Assembly: GCF_009932725.1 (NCBI RefSeq)
Contig: NZ_BLJU01000003.1
Location: 496,001 to 560,000, forward strand
Direction: 5' to 3'
DNA length: 64,000 nt
Source of the DNA: Pseudomonas yangonensis
GTDB taxonomy: Bacteria > Pseudomonadota > Gammaproteobacteria > Pseudomonadales > Pseudomonadaceae
Part shown: piece after piece, positions 22,719 through 32,079 of the stretch
How the letters are laid out: every line of letters starts with the position of its first letter
Position numbering within the stretch: position 1 is the stretch's first letter
Notes under the pieces: generated by a model
The model's input: the letters and a program-made list of their open reading frames with translations, nothing else
What the model was told of the DNA's origin: nothing
Database searches by the model: none
Translations under genes and position numbers: made by a program

Positions 22719-25601
22719 ATGACCGCCACGACTTGCGCCGTAATTCAAGAGGTGACGCTGGACCCGCATCAGGCTGAACGTCAGTTCGCCACGGACATTG
22801 CCGTCGAGCGTACCCGTCTGTTGTTTCTGGGCTCGCGCCTGCCTACTTTGCTCATGCTGCTGGTCGGCCTGGCCTGCAGTCTGCTGCTCTGGGACCAGCA
22901 GAGCGCAGCGTTGCTCATGGCGTGGCTGGGCTGGGTGGTGTTGCTGGTGCTGCTGCGTCTGACCCAGGTCAATGCCTTCAACGAGGCCCTGCCCAGCCGC
23001 CAGGCAGAACCCTACTGGCGACGCATCTTCCTCGTCGGTGCCGCAGCTTCCGGCCTGACCCTCGCCTTCGCCGTGATCGAGCTGGTGCCGGCCGATGTGT
23101 TCTATCAGCAGGCGCTGGTCTATGGCCTGATCGCTGCGGCGATTCTCTCGGCCAGCGTTGCCTATGCCGTCAGCCTGTCAGCCTTTCTCAGTTTCGCCTT
23201 GCCCTGCCTGGTGCCTTCGGCGGCCTTCCTGCTGCTGGCCGACAACAGCCTGCAACGCGGCTGGGGGCTGCTCGGGGTGATTCTGTTTCTCGCCCTGCTG
23301 GTGGTGGCCTGGCAGGTCAATCGCCTGGTGCAGCGCAGCCTGCTGCAGCGTTTTCACAACCTGGCGCTGATCAGCAACCTGGAGCACGCCAAGCAGCGCG
23401 CCGAGGGGCTCAACGAAGAGCTGGCGCGCGAGGTGGAGCAGCGCCGCCGCGCCGAACGCGAGCTGCGCGGTGCCCACGGTGAACTGGAAATGCGCGTGGC
23501 CGAGCGCACCCTGGAGCTGGACGAGGCGACCCATGCCCTGGGCAAGAGTCAGGCGCGTCTGGCCCTGGCCCTGGAAGCCAGTGAGCTGGGGCTGTGGGAC
23601 TGGGATCTGGAGAGCGATCAGGTGCACCATTCGCACCTGCGCGAGCTGTTCGGCCTGGAGCCAGGCCAGGTGCAGGTGATGCTGCGTGATCTGACCCCGC
23701 GGCTGCATCCGGACGACCTGCCGCGGCTGCGCCGCGCGCTGGTCCAGCACCTCAAGGGACGCAGCGAGGACTATCAGATCGAATATCGCGTGCGTCATGA
23801 AGACGGCCACTGGGTCTGGGTCGAGGACCGTGGCCGCGCAGTCGAGCGCGATGCTGCCGGCCGTGTGCGGCGCATGCTCGGGACACGGCGCGACGTCAGT
23901 GCGCGGCGTGAGCAGGAGCAGCAGCAGCGCCTGGCCGCGACGGTGTTCGAGGCGGCCAGCGAAGGTATCTTCATTCTCGACCCGCACTACCGCGTGCTGG
24001 CAGTCAACCGCGCCTTCAGCTCGGTGACCGGCTACAGCAGCGAAGAAGTGGTCGGACGCACGGTGACCAGCCTGATCGGCAGCCGCGAGATGCGCAGGCA
24101 GTACCAGATGGTCCGCCAGGAGCTGGACAGCAGCGGCACCTGGCAGGGCGAGCTGATCGAGACGCGCAAGAGCGGCGAGCTCTACCCGCAGTGGCTGCAG
24201 CTCAATCTGGTACGCGATACCAGCGGGCGGCCCAGCCATATCGTCGGCTTCTTCGCCGACCTGACCGCGCGGCGCGAGGCCGAGGAGCGTCTGCGCTACC
24301 TGTCGCACTACGACGACCTCACCGGTCTGGCCAACCGCAGCCTGTTCAAGGAGCGCCTGCACGAGGCCAGCCAGCGTGCGCGGCAGAGCGGTCGCAGTAT
24401 CGCCCTGGTGCATATCGACCTGGACCGCTTCAAGCTGCTCAACGACAGCCTCGGCCATGAGGTAGCGGACCAGCTGCTGCGCCAGATGAGCCGCCGCCTG
24501 ACCCAGGCCGTGCCGGAAGCCGACTGCATCGCGCGGCTGTCGGGCGACGAATTCGCCGTCATTCTCGACGCCTACGGCAGCCTTTCCAGTCTGGCACGGG
24601 TAGCCAGTCGGCTGTTGGCCAAGATGCGCGTGCCGATGGACGTCGGCGGCCACGAGCTGGTGGTCAGCGCCTCGCTGGGCATCAGCCTGCTGCCGGACTA
24701 TGCGCGCGAGATCAGCGCGCTGATCAGCCAGGCCAATATGGCCGTACAACATGCCAAGCACCTGGGCGGCAACACCTTCCAGTTCTTCACCGACAACCTG
24801 CAGGCCTGCACCCTTGAGCGCCTGCAGCTGGAGAACCAGCTGCGCAAGGCCATCGACGAGGGCCAGTTGGAGGTGTTCTACCAGCCCAAGCTGAATCTCG
24901 CCGACGATCAGCTGAACGCTGCCGAAGCACTGGTGCGCTGGCGCCACCCGCAGCAGGGCATGGTGGCGCCGGGCGAGTTCATCGGCCTGGCCGAAGAGAC
25001 CGGATTGATCGCGCCGATCGGCGAGTTCGTGCTGCGCCAGGCCTGTCTGCAGGCTCGCGAATGGCAGCGTCAGGGGCTGGCGCAGATACGCGTGTCGGTC
25101 AACCTGTCGGTGCATCAGCTGCGTCAGGGCAACCTCACCAGCCTGGTCCGCCAGGTCCTCGAGGAAACCGGCCTGGCGCCGCAGTACCTGGAACTGGAGC
25201 TGACCGAAAGCCAGCTGCTCGACAACGTCGAAAGCGTCATCGCCACCTTCCAGCAACTGCGCGCGCTGGGCGTGAAGCTGGCGATCGACGACTTCGGCAC
25301 CGGCTACAGCTCGCTCAGCTACCTCAAGCGCTTCCCGGTGCACTACGTGAAGATCGACCAGACCTTCATACGCGACCTGTCGCCAGGCGGCGAGGACGCG
25401 GCGATCACCCGCGCGATCATCGCCATGGCCCACAGCCTGGAGCTGAAAGTGGTCGCCGAGGGCGTGGAAACCCAGGCGCAGATGGACTTTCTCAAGAGCC
25501 AGAACTGCGACGAGATTCAGGGCTATCTGATCAGCCGCCCGGTGAAGGCCAGCGCCTTCGCCGATCTGCTGCGCGCGCAGCTCGACAGTCCGCTGGATTG
25601 A
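22719..25601 (+). CDS. Membrane PAS-GGDEF-EAL protein (c-di-GMP metabolism)
   Basis: A 960-residue protein. It has about six N-terminal membrane helices (residues about 37-205), a coiled coil (about 215-280, rich in EELAREVEQRRRAE), two PAS domains (about 285-395 and 400-515), a GGDEF domain (about 520-680) and an EAL domain (about 695-945). The GGDEF signature reads SGDEF (residues 608-612), so the first Gly is replaced by Ser. The EAL core is intact (E736-A737-L738, plus DDFGTGYSSLSYL and AEGVET). It is therefore a likely phosphodiesterase; cyclase activity is uncertain because SGDEF variants are not always inactive. The 22428-22718 gap holds only promoter sequence. Confidence 0.93.
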   Translation: MTATTCAVIQEVTLDPHQAERQFATDIAVERTRLLFLGSRLPTLLMLLVGLACSLLLWDQQSAALLMAWLGWVVLLVLLRLTQVNAFNEALPSRQAEPYWRRIFLVGAAASGLTLAFAVIELVPADVFYQQALVYGLIAAAILSASVAYAVSLSAFLSFALPCLVPSAAFLLLADNSLQRGWGLLGVILFLALLVVAWQVNRLVQRSLLQRFHNLALISNLEHAKQRAEGLNEELAREVEQRRRAERELRGAHGELEMRVAERTLELDEATHALGKSQARLALALEASELGLWDWDLESDQVHHSHLRELFGLEPGQVQVMLRDLTPRLHPDDLPRLRRALVQHLKGRSEDYQIEYRVRHEDGHWVWVEDRGRAVERDAAGRVRRMLGTRRDVSARREQEQQQRLAATVFEAASEGIFILDPHYRVLAVNRAFSSVTGYSSEEVVGRTVTSLIGSREMRRQYQMVRQELDSSGTWQGELIETRKSGELYPQWLQLNLVRDTSGRPSHIVGFFADLTARREAEERLRYLSHYDDLTGLANRSLFKERLHEASQRARQSGRSIALVHIDLDRFKLLNDSLGHEVADQLLRQMSRRLTQAVPEADCIARLSGDEFAVILDAYGSLSSLARVASRLLAKMRVPMDVGGHELVVSASLGISLLPDYAREISALISQANMAVQHAKHLGGNTFQFFTDNLQACTLERLQLENQLRKAIDEGQLEVFYQPKLNLADDQLNAAEALVRWRHPQQGMVAPGEFIGLAEETGLIAPIGEFVLRQACLQAREWQRQGLAQIRVSVNLSVHQLRQGNLTSLVRQVLEETGLAPQYLELELTESQLLDNVESVIATFQQLRALGVKLAIDDFGTGYSSLSYLKRFPVHYVKIDQTFIRDLSPGGEDAAITRAIIAMAHSLELKVVAEGVETQAQMDFLKSQNCDEIQGYLISRPVKASAFADLLRAQLDSPLD

Positions 25602-25625
25602 GCGGCGCTTGCTCTGTGCAGATAC

Positions 25626-26051
25626 TCACTTGGCGAACAGCTGACCGATATCCTTGAACGCCTTGAACTCCAGGGCGTTGCCGCAGGGGTCGAGGAGGAA
25701 CATGGTCGCCTGCTCGCCGACCTGGCCCTTGAAGCGTACGTAGGGTTCGATGACGAACTGCGTCTTGCGGCTGCGCAGGCGCTCGGCCAGCGCCTCCCAA
25801 TCGTCCCAGTCGAGCACCACGCCGAAGTGCGGCACCGGCACGTCGTGGCCATCCACCGGATTGCTCACCGCCGCTTCCTGATAGGCCATCTTCGGCGCCT
25901 CGTGAATCACCAGCTGATGACCGAAGAAATCGAAGTCGACCCAGTGATCGCTGCTGCGCCCTTCAGCGCAACCGAACACTTCGCCATAGAAATGCCGCGC
26001 TGCGGCCAGATCAAAGACGGGGATTGCCAGGTGAAAGGGAGTAAGGGCCAT
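25626..26051 (-). CDS. VOC-family (glyoxalase/bleomycin-resistance fold) protein
   Basis: A 141-residue protein with two beta-alpha-beta-beta-beta modules. Recognisable parts are [23 protein letters not shown] at the N-terminus, [19 protein letters not shown] in the middle and [14 protein letters not shown] at the end. Candidate metal ligands are H7, H85-like in VPHFG and E in LEFK. Such proteins include dioxygenases and lyases; the substrate is unknown. It converges on the c-di-GMP gene with a 24-bp gap. Confidence 0.88.
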   Translation of the reverse strand: MALTPFHLAIPVFDLAAARHFYGEVFGCAEGRSSDHWVDFDFFGHQLVIHEAPKMAYQEAAVSNPVDGHDVPVPHFGVVLDWDDWEALAERLRSRKTQFVIEPYVRFKGQVGEQATMFLLDPCGNALEFKAFKDIGQLFAK

Positions 26052-26203
26052 CAGGCAGTACCTCTGATCCGCGGGTGTCAGGTTAGCCTAGCAACTGCCG
26101 GCTCGATTGAAAGCTCTTACTAAGTGAACTGACCTTACGCCGCGCTCGGAGGGCATGTCGCCTCGGGTGCCGGGTCTCATCGGACCGGGTTTCGCGCCGA
26201 TCC

Positions 26204-26240
26204 AATAAAAATGCCGCGCGGCTTTGCAGCGGCGCGGCAT
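26204..26240 (-). terminator. Terminator of the metNIQ operon (minus strand)
   Basis: Stem ATGCCGCGC/GCGCGGCAT (26211-26219 with 26232-26240), followed on the minus strand by TTTTATT. It lies 29 bp past the metQ stop. The rest of the 26052-26268 gap holds nothing else I can identify. Confidence 0.85.
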
Positions 26241-26268
26241 CGGGTACAGCTCAGGGGGGCGGCGGCGA

Positions 26269-27039
26269 TCAGAACGCCGGTACGACGGCGCCTTTGTATT
26301 TCTCTTCGATGAACTGCTTCACTTCGGCGCTGTGCAGGGCCTTGATCAGCTTCTGTACGGCTTCGCTGTCCTTGTTATCGGCGCGGGTCACCAGGATGTT
26401 CACGTACGGCGAGTCGCTGCCTTCGATGGCCAGGGCGTCCTGGGTCGGGTTCAGCTTGGCTTCCAGGGCATAGTTGGTGTTGATCAGGGCAACGTCGACC
26501 TGGCTCAGTACGCGCGGCAGGGTGGCCGCTTCCAGTTCACGCACCTTGATGGCCTTGGGGTTCTCGACGATGTCCTTCGGCGTGGCGAGGATGCCGGCTT
26601 CCGGCTTGAGCTTGATCACCCCGGCCTTCTGCAGCAGCAGCAGGGCGCGGCCGCCGTTGGTGGCGTCGTTGGGGATGGCCACGGTGGCGCCTTGCGCCAG
26701 CTCGTCGAGGCTCTTGATCTTGCTCGAGTAGGCGCCGAAGGGCTCGACGTGCACGCCGCCAACGGCGACCAGCTCGGTCTTGCGGCTGGCATTGAACTCG
26801 TCCAGGTACGGCTGGTGCTGGAAGAAGTTGGCGTCGAGGTTCTTCTGCTGTACCTGCAGGTTGGGCTGCACGTAGTCGGTGAACACGCGCACCTTCAGCT
26901 CCACCCCTTCTTTGGCCAGGGCCGGTTTGACGAACTCGAGGATCTCCGCGTGCGGCACCGGGGTGGCGGCGACGTTGAGGGTTTCGGCCTGGGCCGAGAA
27001 GGCCGCGAAGGCGGCGATTGCAGTCAGCAGCTTCTTCAT
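26269..27039 (-). CDS. metQ: Methionine ABC transporter substrate-binding protein
   Basis: A 256-residue NlpA/MetQ-family protein. The signal peptide is MKKLLTAIAAFAAFSAQA, cleaved before ETLNV; unlike many MetQ proteins it has no lipobox, so it is soluble in the periplasm. Family stretches are VAATPVPHAEILEFVKPALAKEGV, DANFFQHQPYL, VAIPNDATNGGRALLLLQKAG and DVALINTNYALEA. It captures methionine and hands it to MetNI. It is the last gene of the metN-metI-metQ set, separated from metI by 64 bp, and followed by a terminator. Confidence 0.94.
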   Translation of the reverse strand: MKKLLTAIAAFAAFSAQAETLNVAATPVPHAEILEFVKPALAKEGVELKVRVFTDYVQPNLQVQQKNLDANFFQHQPYLDEFNASRKTELVAVGGVHVEPFGAYSSKIKSLDELAQGATVAIPNDATNGGRALLLLQKAGVIKLKPEAGILATPKDIVENPKAIKVRELEAATLPRVLSQVDVALINTNYALEAKLNPTQDALAIEGSDSPYVNILVTRADNKDSEAVQKLIKALHSAEVKQFIEEKYKGAVVPAF

Positions 27040-27103
27040 TTCAAGGTTCCTTTTGGGAAGGTTGGCGCGGGTCTCGCGGGTGGCGAGTCGCCGCTTTTCA
27101 TCA

Positions 27104-27772
27104 TTACTTGCGAGAAAAATGTATGACCAATAGGTCCCCGACCATCTGCAGCACCTGCACCAGGACCAGCAGCAGAATCACGGTGACGGTCATCACGTCC
27201 GGCTGATAACGCTGGTAACCGTAGCGCACGGCCAGGTCACCGAGGCCGCCGCCGCCGACCAGGCCGCTCATGGCGGTGTAGCCGACCAGGGTAATCGCAG
27301 TGACGGTAGTGGCCGCGAGCAGGCCGGGCAGTGCCTCGGGCAGCAGCGCGCGGGTGATGATCTGCCAGGTGGTGGCGCCCATCGCCTGGGTCGCCTCGAT
27401 GATGCCGCGTTCCACTTCACGCAGCGCGGTCTCCACCAGGCGCGCGAAGAACGGTGTCGCGCCGACCACCAACGGCGGAATGGCCCCGGCCACGCCAAGC
27501 GAGGTGCCGACCACGATTTCGGTGAGCGGCAGCATCAGGATCAAGAGGATGACGAAGGGCACCGAGCGCAGAATATTCACCAACAGCGAGAGCTGGCCAT
27601 AGAGCACCTTCTGCTCGAACATCTGGCGCGGGCCGGTGAGGAACAGCAGTACGCCGAGCGGCAGGCCGAGCAGCACGGTGAACAGCATCGAGCCGAGCAG
27701 CATGTACAGGGTGTCGAGGCTGGCCTGCCAGATTTCCGGCCAGAATACGTTGGGCAGCAGTTGTTCGAGCAT
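27104..27772 (-). CDS. metI: Methionine ABC transporter permease
   Basis: A 222-residue inner-membrane permease with about five helices. The EAA loop that docks to MetN is REVERGIIEATQAMGATTWQII (about residues 116-137). Other family stretches are MLFTVLLGLPLGVLLFLTGP and GYTAMSGLVGGGGLGDLAVRYGYQRY. It forms the channel of the methionine importer. Its ATG overlaps the metN stop by one base, so the two are coupled. Confidence 0.95.
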   Translation of the reverse strand: MLEQLLPNVFWPEIWQASLDTLYMLLGSMLFTVLLGLPLGVLLFLTGPRQMFEQKVLYGQLSLLVNILRSVPFVILLILMLPLTEIVVGTSLGVAGAIPPLVVGATPFFARLVETALREVERGIIEATQAMGATTWQIITRALLPEALPGLLAATTVTAITLVGYTAMSGLVGGGGLGDLAVRYGYQRYQPDVMTVTVILLLVLVQVLQMVGDLLVIHFSRK

Positions 27773-28779
27773 CAGCGCAGTACCTCCAGATGCACCTCGG
27801 CGGCTTCGAAGCGCGCCAGCGCGGCGTCGATGTCGCCACCGGTCAGGGCCAGGGTCAGCTGGCCATAGGGGGCGTCCTTGATACGGTCGATGCGCCCGGC
27901 AAGGATGCTGTAGTCCACCCCGGTCTCGCGGGCCACGGTGCCCAGCAGCGGTGCATAGGTGGCTTCGCCCTGGAAGGTCAGACGCAGGATACGTCCCGAG
28001 ACGTGGGCGAAGTCGTCGTGTTGCTCAGCCTCGTCGACATGTTCGGACTCCTGCACGAAGCGCCGCGTGGTCGGGTGCTGCGGGTGCAGGAACACCTCGG
28101 CCACCGGACCTTCCTCGACGATGACGCCGGCATCCATCACGGCCACGCGGTCGCAGACGCGACGGATCACATCCATCTCGTGGGTGATCAGCACGATGGT
28201 CAGGCCCAGTTCGCGATTGATCTCGGCCAGCAGCTGCAGCACCGCAGTGGTGGTCTGTGGATCGAGGGCGCTGGTGGCTTCGTCGCACAGCAGGATCTTC
28301 GGCCTTGTGCTCAGCGCACGGGCGATGCCGACACGCTGTTTCTGCCCGCCGGAGAGCTGCGCGGGGTATTTGTTGGCGTGATCCTGCAGGCCGACGCGGG
28401 CCAGCAGCTCGGCGACGCGGGCGTCGATCTCGGCGCGGCCCAGCTCGCCAGCCAGGTGCAGCGGCATGGCGATATTGTCGGCGACGGTCTTCGACGACAG
28501 CAGGTTGAAGTGCTGGAAGATCATCCCGACCTGTTGGCGGAAGCGGCGCAGGCCATTGGCATCGAGGGCGGTGACGTCGACGCCGTCGATCTCGATGCGG
28601 CCGCCGGAGGGTTCCTCCAGGCGGTTGATCAGGCGCAGCAGGGTACTCTTGCCGGCGCCGGAGTGGCCGATGATGCCGAACACCTGACCGCTGCCGATCT
28701 GCAGCGTGGTGGGCTGCAGTGCCGGAATCTCGCGGCCCGCGACGCGGTAGGCCTTGTGGACGGATTGAAACTGGATCAC
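27772..28779 (-). CDS. metN: Methionine ABC transporter ATP-binding protein
   Basis: A 335-residue ATPase. Walker A is GHSGAGKS (38-45), the signature LSGGQ is at 142-146, Walker [12 protein letters not shown] at about 163-173 and the switch His is in LITHEMD. The C-terminal NIL domain (about 255-335) binds methionine and inhibits transport when the cell is replete. The GTG start at 28779 gives the usual [10 protein letters not shown] opening. The gene begins the metNIQ transcript; the 182-bp region upstream carries no obvious operator. Confidence 0.96.
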   Translation of the reverse strand: MIQFQSVHKAYRVAGREIPALQPTTLQIGSGQVFGIIGHSGAGKSTLLRLINRLEEPSGGRIEIDGVDVTALDANGLRRFRQQVGMIFQHFNLLSSKTVADNIAMPLHLAGELGRAEIDARVAELLARVGLQDHANKYPAQLSGGQKQRVGIARALSTRPKILLCDEATSALDPQTTTAVLQLLAEINRELGLTIVLITHEMDVIRRVCDRVAVMDAGVIVEEGPVAEVFLHPQHPTTRRFVQESEHVDEAEQHDDFAHVSGRILRLTFQGEATYAPLLGTVARETGVDYSILAGRIDRIKDAPYGQLTLALTGGDIDAALARFEAAEVHLEVLR

Positions 28780-28961
28780 GCGAACGACCTTTTGGGTGTG
28801 TTCAAGGGCGGGCCCAAAGATGAAAGGGGCCGGCCATCGGGCGCCGGGTGGGCGCAAAAGGGCGCTAGTCTACCCGGCGGTGTTTAGGCCGAGAAAATCT
28901 TTCTTGACCTATGGTTATTACAAATCGGCATTACCGATCAGCGGCGGTGCCAGTGCCTGCT

Positions 28962-29801
28962 TCACTGGCGCTGCGGGCTCAACAGCAGGCGCGGTACCTG
29001 TTGCGGCACAATCTTCTGGCTCAATTGCGGACGGAAGGTCGGGTCGAGCTTCTTGATGCGGGCCGTGAGCAGCGCCGCGACCCAGGGATAGTCCTTGGCC
29101 TCGCGCACTTCGATGTGCACGGCGCAGCGAAAGGTCACGACATCCGCTGCCACGTTGTCGAGCAGGCGGCGCAGTTCCTGATTGTCCTGGCTGTCCAGCA
29201 TAGGCAGCGCCACCGAACTGGTGGCCGCGCTCGGGTCGATCAATCGGGCGCCGGGCTTGCTCTGGACCACCGGATCGGCCTGACCCGCCGGGATTGCAGA
29301 GGCCGCCGCCCTGGCCTGCCGCTCACCGGCCAGGCGCTGTTGGCGCAGCTGCTCCTGGCGCTCGGCGTCAAGCCTGGCAGCGGCCTCGCGCGCCTGTTGC
29401 TCGGCTGCCGCCTGGCGCGCGGCGCGGGCACTGTCGATGGCCTGGTTGAGGTCGTGACTCAAGGCGGGTGCCTGCGGCATCAGGCTACGGGCCTGGCCCA
29501 GCGCCTGGGCGGCACGGTCCAGATCGCCCTGCTGCAGCGCTTCCTGGCCTTGTTCCATATAAGCCTCGGCCAGCTGGCGCTGGTATTGCTCCAGGCGTGT
29601 GTCGCGGCTGGCGCGTTGCTGCAGGACGCTGAGCTGGCCGCGCGCGTCGTCGAGACGCTCTTCGGCCAGACTCAGGTCGAGCTCGCGCAAAGCGATGACC
29701 AGATCATCGACCGGCGGGAGACTTTGCTGCTGGCTGCTCTGGCAGCCGACCAGCAACAGAACCAGAAAAAGCGGAAGACCACGAAAAGCGAACGACTTCA
29801 T
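28962..29801 (-). CDS. Coiled-coil lipoprotein (PA5502-like)
   Basis: A 279-residue lipoprotein with signal MKSFAFRGLPLFLVLLLVGC (lipid Cys20). A long helical region follows with TPR-like units (AEAYMEQGQEALQQGDLDRAAQALGQARSL) and a Gln/Ala/Arg-rich coiled coil (residues about 135-185). The C-terminal domain holds a conserved stretch TFRCAVHIEVREAKDYPWVAALLTARI. A protein of this type lies between the met and znu genes in P. aeruginosa too (PA5502, from memory). Function unknown. The start at 29801 was chosen for the lipobox. Confidence 0.82.
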   Translation of the reverse strand: MKSFAFRGLPLFLVLLLVGCQSSQQQSLPPVDDLVIALRELDLSLAEERLDDARGQLSVLQQRASRDTRLEQYQRQLAEAYMEQGQEALQQGDLDRAAQALGQARSLMPQAPALSHDLNQAIDSARAARQAAAEQQAREAAARLDAERQEQLRQQRLAGERQARAAASAIPAGQADPVVQSKPGARLIDPSAATSSVALPMLDSQDNQELRRLLDNVAADVVTFRCAVHIEVREAKDYPWVAALLTARIKKLDPTFRPQLSQKIVPQQVPRLLLSPQRQ

Positions 29802-29879
29802 GACTACGCGTCTCGAATTGTGCAAAAAACGCGCAATCATACAGGTTTGCGGCACCGATTTCACCTGGATCGGTCGCGC

Positions 29880-29943
29880 CGTAGCCCGGATGCAATCCGG
29901 GGAAAGCGTGGTCGAGCATTCCCGGATTGCATCCGGGCTACGC
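29880..29943. repeat. Paired inverted repeat, GTAGCCCGGATG family
   Basis: The left arm at 29881-29901 (GTAGCCCGGATGCAATCCGG plus one base) is the exact reverse complement of the right arm at about 29921-29941, with a 19-base spacer. It lies between the lipoprotein gene and znuB. Relatives are at 34539-34600, 33141-33164 and 17143-17166. Confidence 0.75.
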
Positions 29944-29954
29944 AGGGCGCGCCA

Positions 29955-30743
29955 TCAGGAACTGCGCCTGGGCAGGGTGAAGCTGGCCAGGAACAGGGCG
30001 GCGGCGCTGACCACGATGGATGGTCCGGCCGGCGTATCCTGATACCAGGACAGCGCCAGGCCGCAGCAAACGGCCAGCAGGCCGAGCAGGCTGGCGCCCA
30101 CGGCCATCTGCTCCGGGGTGCGCGCGTGGCGCTGGGCAGCAGCGGCGGGGATGATCAGCAAGGAGGTGATCAGCAGTACGCCGACGATCTTCATCGCCAC
30201 GGCGATCACCACGGCGATCAGCAGCATCAGCGCCAGGCGGATCGCCGCCACCGGCAGACCTTCGACCCGCGCCAGTTCCTCGTGCACGGTGATCGCCAGC
30301 AGCGGTCGCCACAACCAGGCCAGCAGTGTTAGCACAAGCGCGCTGCCGCCGATGATCCAGGCTAGATCGGTGGGGCTTACGGCGAGCAGGTCGCCGAACA
30401 GATAGCTCATCAGGTCGATGCGCACGTCATGCATGAAGCTCAGCGCCACCAGACCCAGCGACAGGGTGCTGTGGGCGAGGATGCCCAGCAGGGTGTCGGA
30501 GGCCAGCGGCTGGCGCTGTTGCAGGGTCACCAGCAGCACGGCGAGCAGCACGCAGCCGACGGTCACGGTGAGGGTCGGGCTGACATCGAGCAGCAGGCCC
30601 AGCGCCACGCCGAGCAGGGCAGCGTGGGACAGGGTGTCGCCGAAATAGGCCATGCGCCGCCATACCACGAAGGAGCCGAGCGGGCCGGCTACCAGAGCCA
30701 GCGCCAGGCCGGCGAGCAGGGCGTTGAGAAGAAAGTCGGGCAT
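29955..30743 (-). CDS. znuB: Zinc ABC transporter permease
   Basis: A 262-residue ABC-3 family permease with about eight membrane helices. Family stretches include VVWRRMAYFGDTLSHAALLGVALG, FGDLLAVS, MKIVGVLLITSLLIIPAAAAQ and SWYQDTPAGPSIVVSA. It forms the zinc channel of ZnuABC in the inner membrane. Its ATG overlaps the znuC stop by one base; an upstream Met at 30755 is less likely. Order is zur-znuC-znuB, divergent from znuA, as is standard in Pseudomonas. Confidence 0.95.
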   Translation of the reverse strand: MPDFLLNALLAGLALALVAGPLGSFVVWRRMAYFGDTLSHAALLGVALGLLLDVSPTLTVTVGCVLLAVLLVTLQQRQPLASDTLLGILAHSTLSLGLVALSFMHDVRIDLMSYLFGDLLAVSPTDLAWIIGGSALVLTLLAWLWRPLLAITVHEELARVEGLPVAAIRLALMLLIAVVIAVAMKIVGVLLITSLLIIPAAAAQRHARTPEQMAVGASLLGLLAVCCGLALSWYQDTPAGPSIVVSAAALFLASFTLPRRSS

Positions 30744-31531
30744 CAGTGCTTGCAACCTGGGCCATGAACGTGAGCCGGGCCGTGAATGGTCAGGCCGGGC
30801 TTGACCACGCCGCCATGCAGGTCATGAGCGTGATCGTGATGATGGTGATAGACGGCCAGGCTCTTGGCGTCCTGGCCGAACAGCTCGATGAATGCCGGAT
30901 CACCGCTGACCTGCTCGGGGTGCCCCGAACAGCAGACATGGCGGTTGAGGCAGACCACCTGATCGGTGGCGCTCATCACCAGGTGCAGGTCGTGCGAGAC
31001 CATCAGCACGCCGCAGCCATGACGCTCGCGCAGCCGCGAGATCAGCCGGTACAGCTCGGCCTGACCCGCCACGTCGACGCCCTGCACCGGTTCGTCGAGT
31101 ACCAGCAGTTGCGGCTCGCGCAGTAATGCCCGGGCCAGCAGCACACGCTGCATTTCGCCGCCGGAAATGCTCTGCAGCGGGCTGTCGATCACCTGCTCGG
31201 CGCCGACTTCGGCCAGCGCTGCCAGCGCGCGTTTGCGGTCCACGCCCGGTACCAGCCGCAAAAAGCGCAGCACCGACAGCGGCAGGGTCGCATCGACATG
31301 CAGTTTTTGCGGCATGTAGCCGATGCGCAGGCGTGGCGCGCGACGCACGCTGCCGCGCTCCGGTTGCAGCAGGCCGAGCACCACGCGCACCAGGGTGGTC
31401 TTGCCGGCGCCGTTGGGGCCGATCAGCGTGACGATCTCGCCGGGCTGCACGCTGAGCTGCACGTCGTCCAGCACTGCCTGGCCGTTGAAGCTCACAGCGA
31501 CGCCGTCGAGACGGATCAGCGTCTCGCTCAT
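30743..31531 (-). CDS. znuC: Zinc ABC transporter ATP-binding protein
   Basis: A 262-residue ABC ATPase. Walker A is GPNGAGKT (38-45), the signature SISGGE is in [14 protein letters not shown], Walker B is [12 protein letters not shown] and the switch His is in MVSHDLH. The last 35 residues form a His-rich tail ([15 protein letters not shown] and [13 protein letters not shown]) that could bind zinc on the cytoplasmic side. The start overlaps the zur stop by four bases (ATGA). It powers high-affinity zinc uptake. Confidence 0.96.
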   Translation of the reverse strand: MSETLIRLDGVAVSFNGQAVLDDVQLSVQPGEIVTLIGPNGAGKTTLVRVVLGLLQPERGSVRRAPRLRIGYMPQKLHVDATLPLSVLRFLRLVPGVDRKRALAALAEVGAEQVIDSPLQSISGGEMQRVLLARALLREPQLLVLDEPVQGVDVAGQAELYRLISRLRERHGCGVLMVSHDLHLVMSATDQVVCLNRHVCCSGHPEQVSGDPAFIELFGQDAKSLAVYHHHHDHAHDLHGGVVKPGLTIHGPAHVHGPGCKH

Positions 31532-32013
31532 GACTTGTCCTTGCAGCCCGCGCACAGGCCGACGACTTCCACGGTCTGGCTTTCCACGACGAAACCGACG
31601 CCGGCCGCACCATCGACGATGGCCTGGCTGATGGCGGGCTGCTCCAGTTCGGTCGCCGCGTGGCATGCGCGGCAGATCAGGAACTGGCCCTGATGCGCGT
31701 GTTCGGGATGGCTGCAGCCAACGAAGGCATTGAGAGAGGCGATGCGGTGCACCAGGCCGTTCTCAAGCAGAAAATCCAGCGCGCGGTAGACGGTGGGCGG
31801 CGCGGCGCGGCGGCCGTCTTCATCACTCAGTACGCCGAGGATGTCATAGGCACCGAGCGGCTTGTGACTGGCCCAGACCAGCTCCAGTACGCGTTTGCGC
31901 AGGGTCGTCAGGCGCAAGCCCTGGCGCGCACAGATGGCTTCGGCTTCGGCCAGCGCATGGCTGACACAGCGGGAGTGATCGTGGGGGCGTGCAGACAGGG
32001 GCGTGTCGGTCAT
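31528..32013 (-). CDS. zur: Zinc uptake regulator Zur (Fur family)
   Basis: A 161-residue Fur-family repressor. It shows the winged-helix region [25 protein letters not shown] and [19 protein letters not shown], a metal site [24 protein letters not shown], and the structural zinc CxxC pairs (CRAC and CAGC, the latter six residues from the end). With zinc bound it represses znuA and other zinc genes. The ATG at 32013 is preferred to a TTG at 32019. It is the first gene of zur-znuC-znuB and is 66 bp from the divergent znuA. Confidence 0.95.
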   Translation of the reverse strand: MTDTPLSARPHDHSRCVSHALAEAEAICARQGLRLTTLRKRVLELVWASHKPLGAYDILGVLSDEDGRRAAPPTVYRALDFLLENGLVHRIASLNAFVGCSHPEHAHQGQFLICRACHAATELEQPAISQAIVDGAAGVGFVVESQTVEVVGLCAGCKDKS

Positions 32014-32035
32014 GGGCAAGGACGGCGCAGGTAAG

Positions 32036-32054
32036 AGACGTTATTATGTTACCT
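32036..32054. promoter_or_regulatory. Possible Zur box in the zur/znuA divergent promoter
   Basis: GTTATTATGTTAC (32040-32052) is an AT-rich, imperfect match to the GTTATA-TATAAC type Zur site. It is the only such stretch in the 66-bp intergenic region, where Zur would be expected to bind. The symmetry is weak. Confidence 0.4.
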
Positions 32055-32079
32055 GTTCAATGTCGCTTGAGTATGCCCC

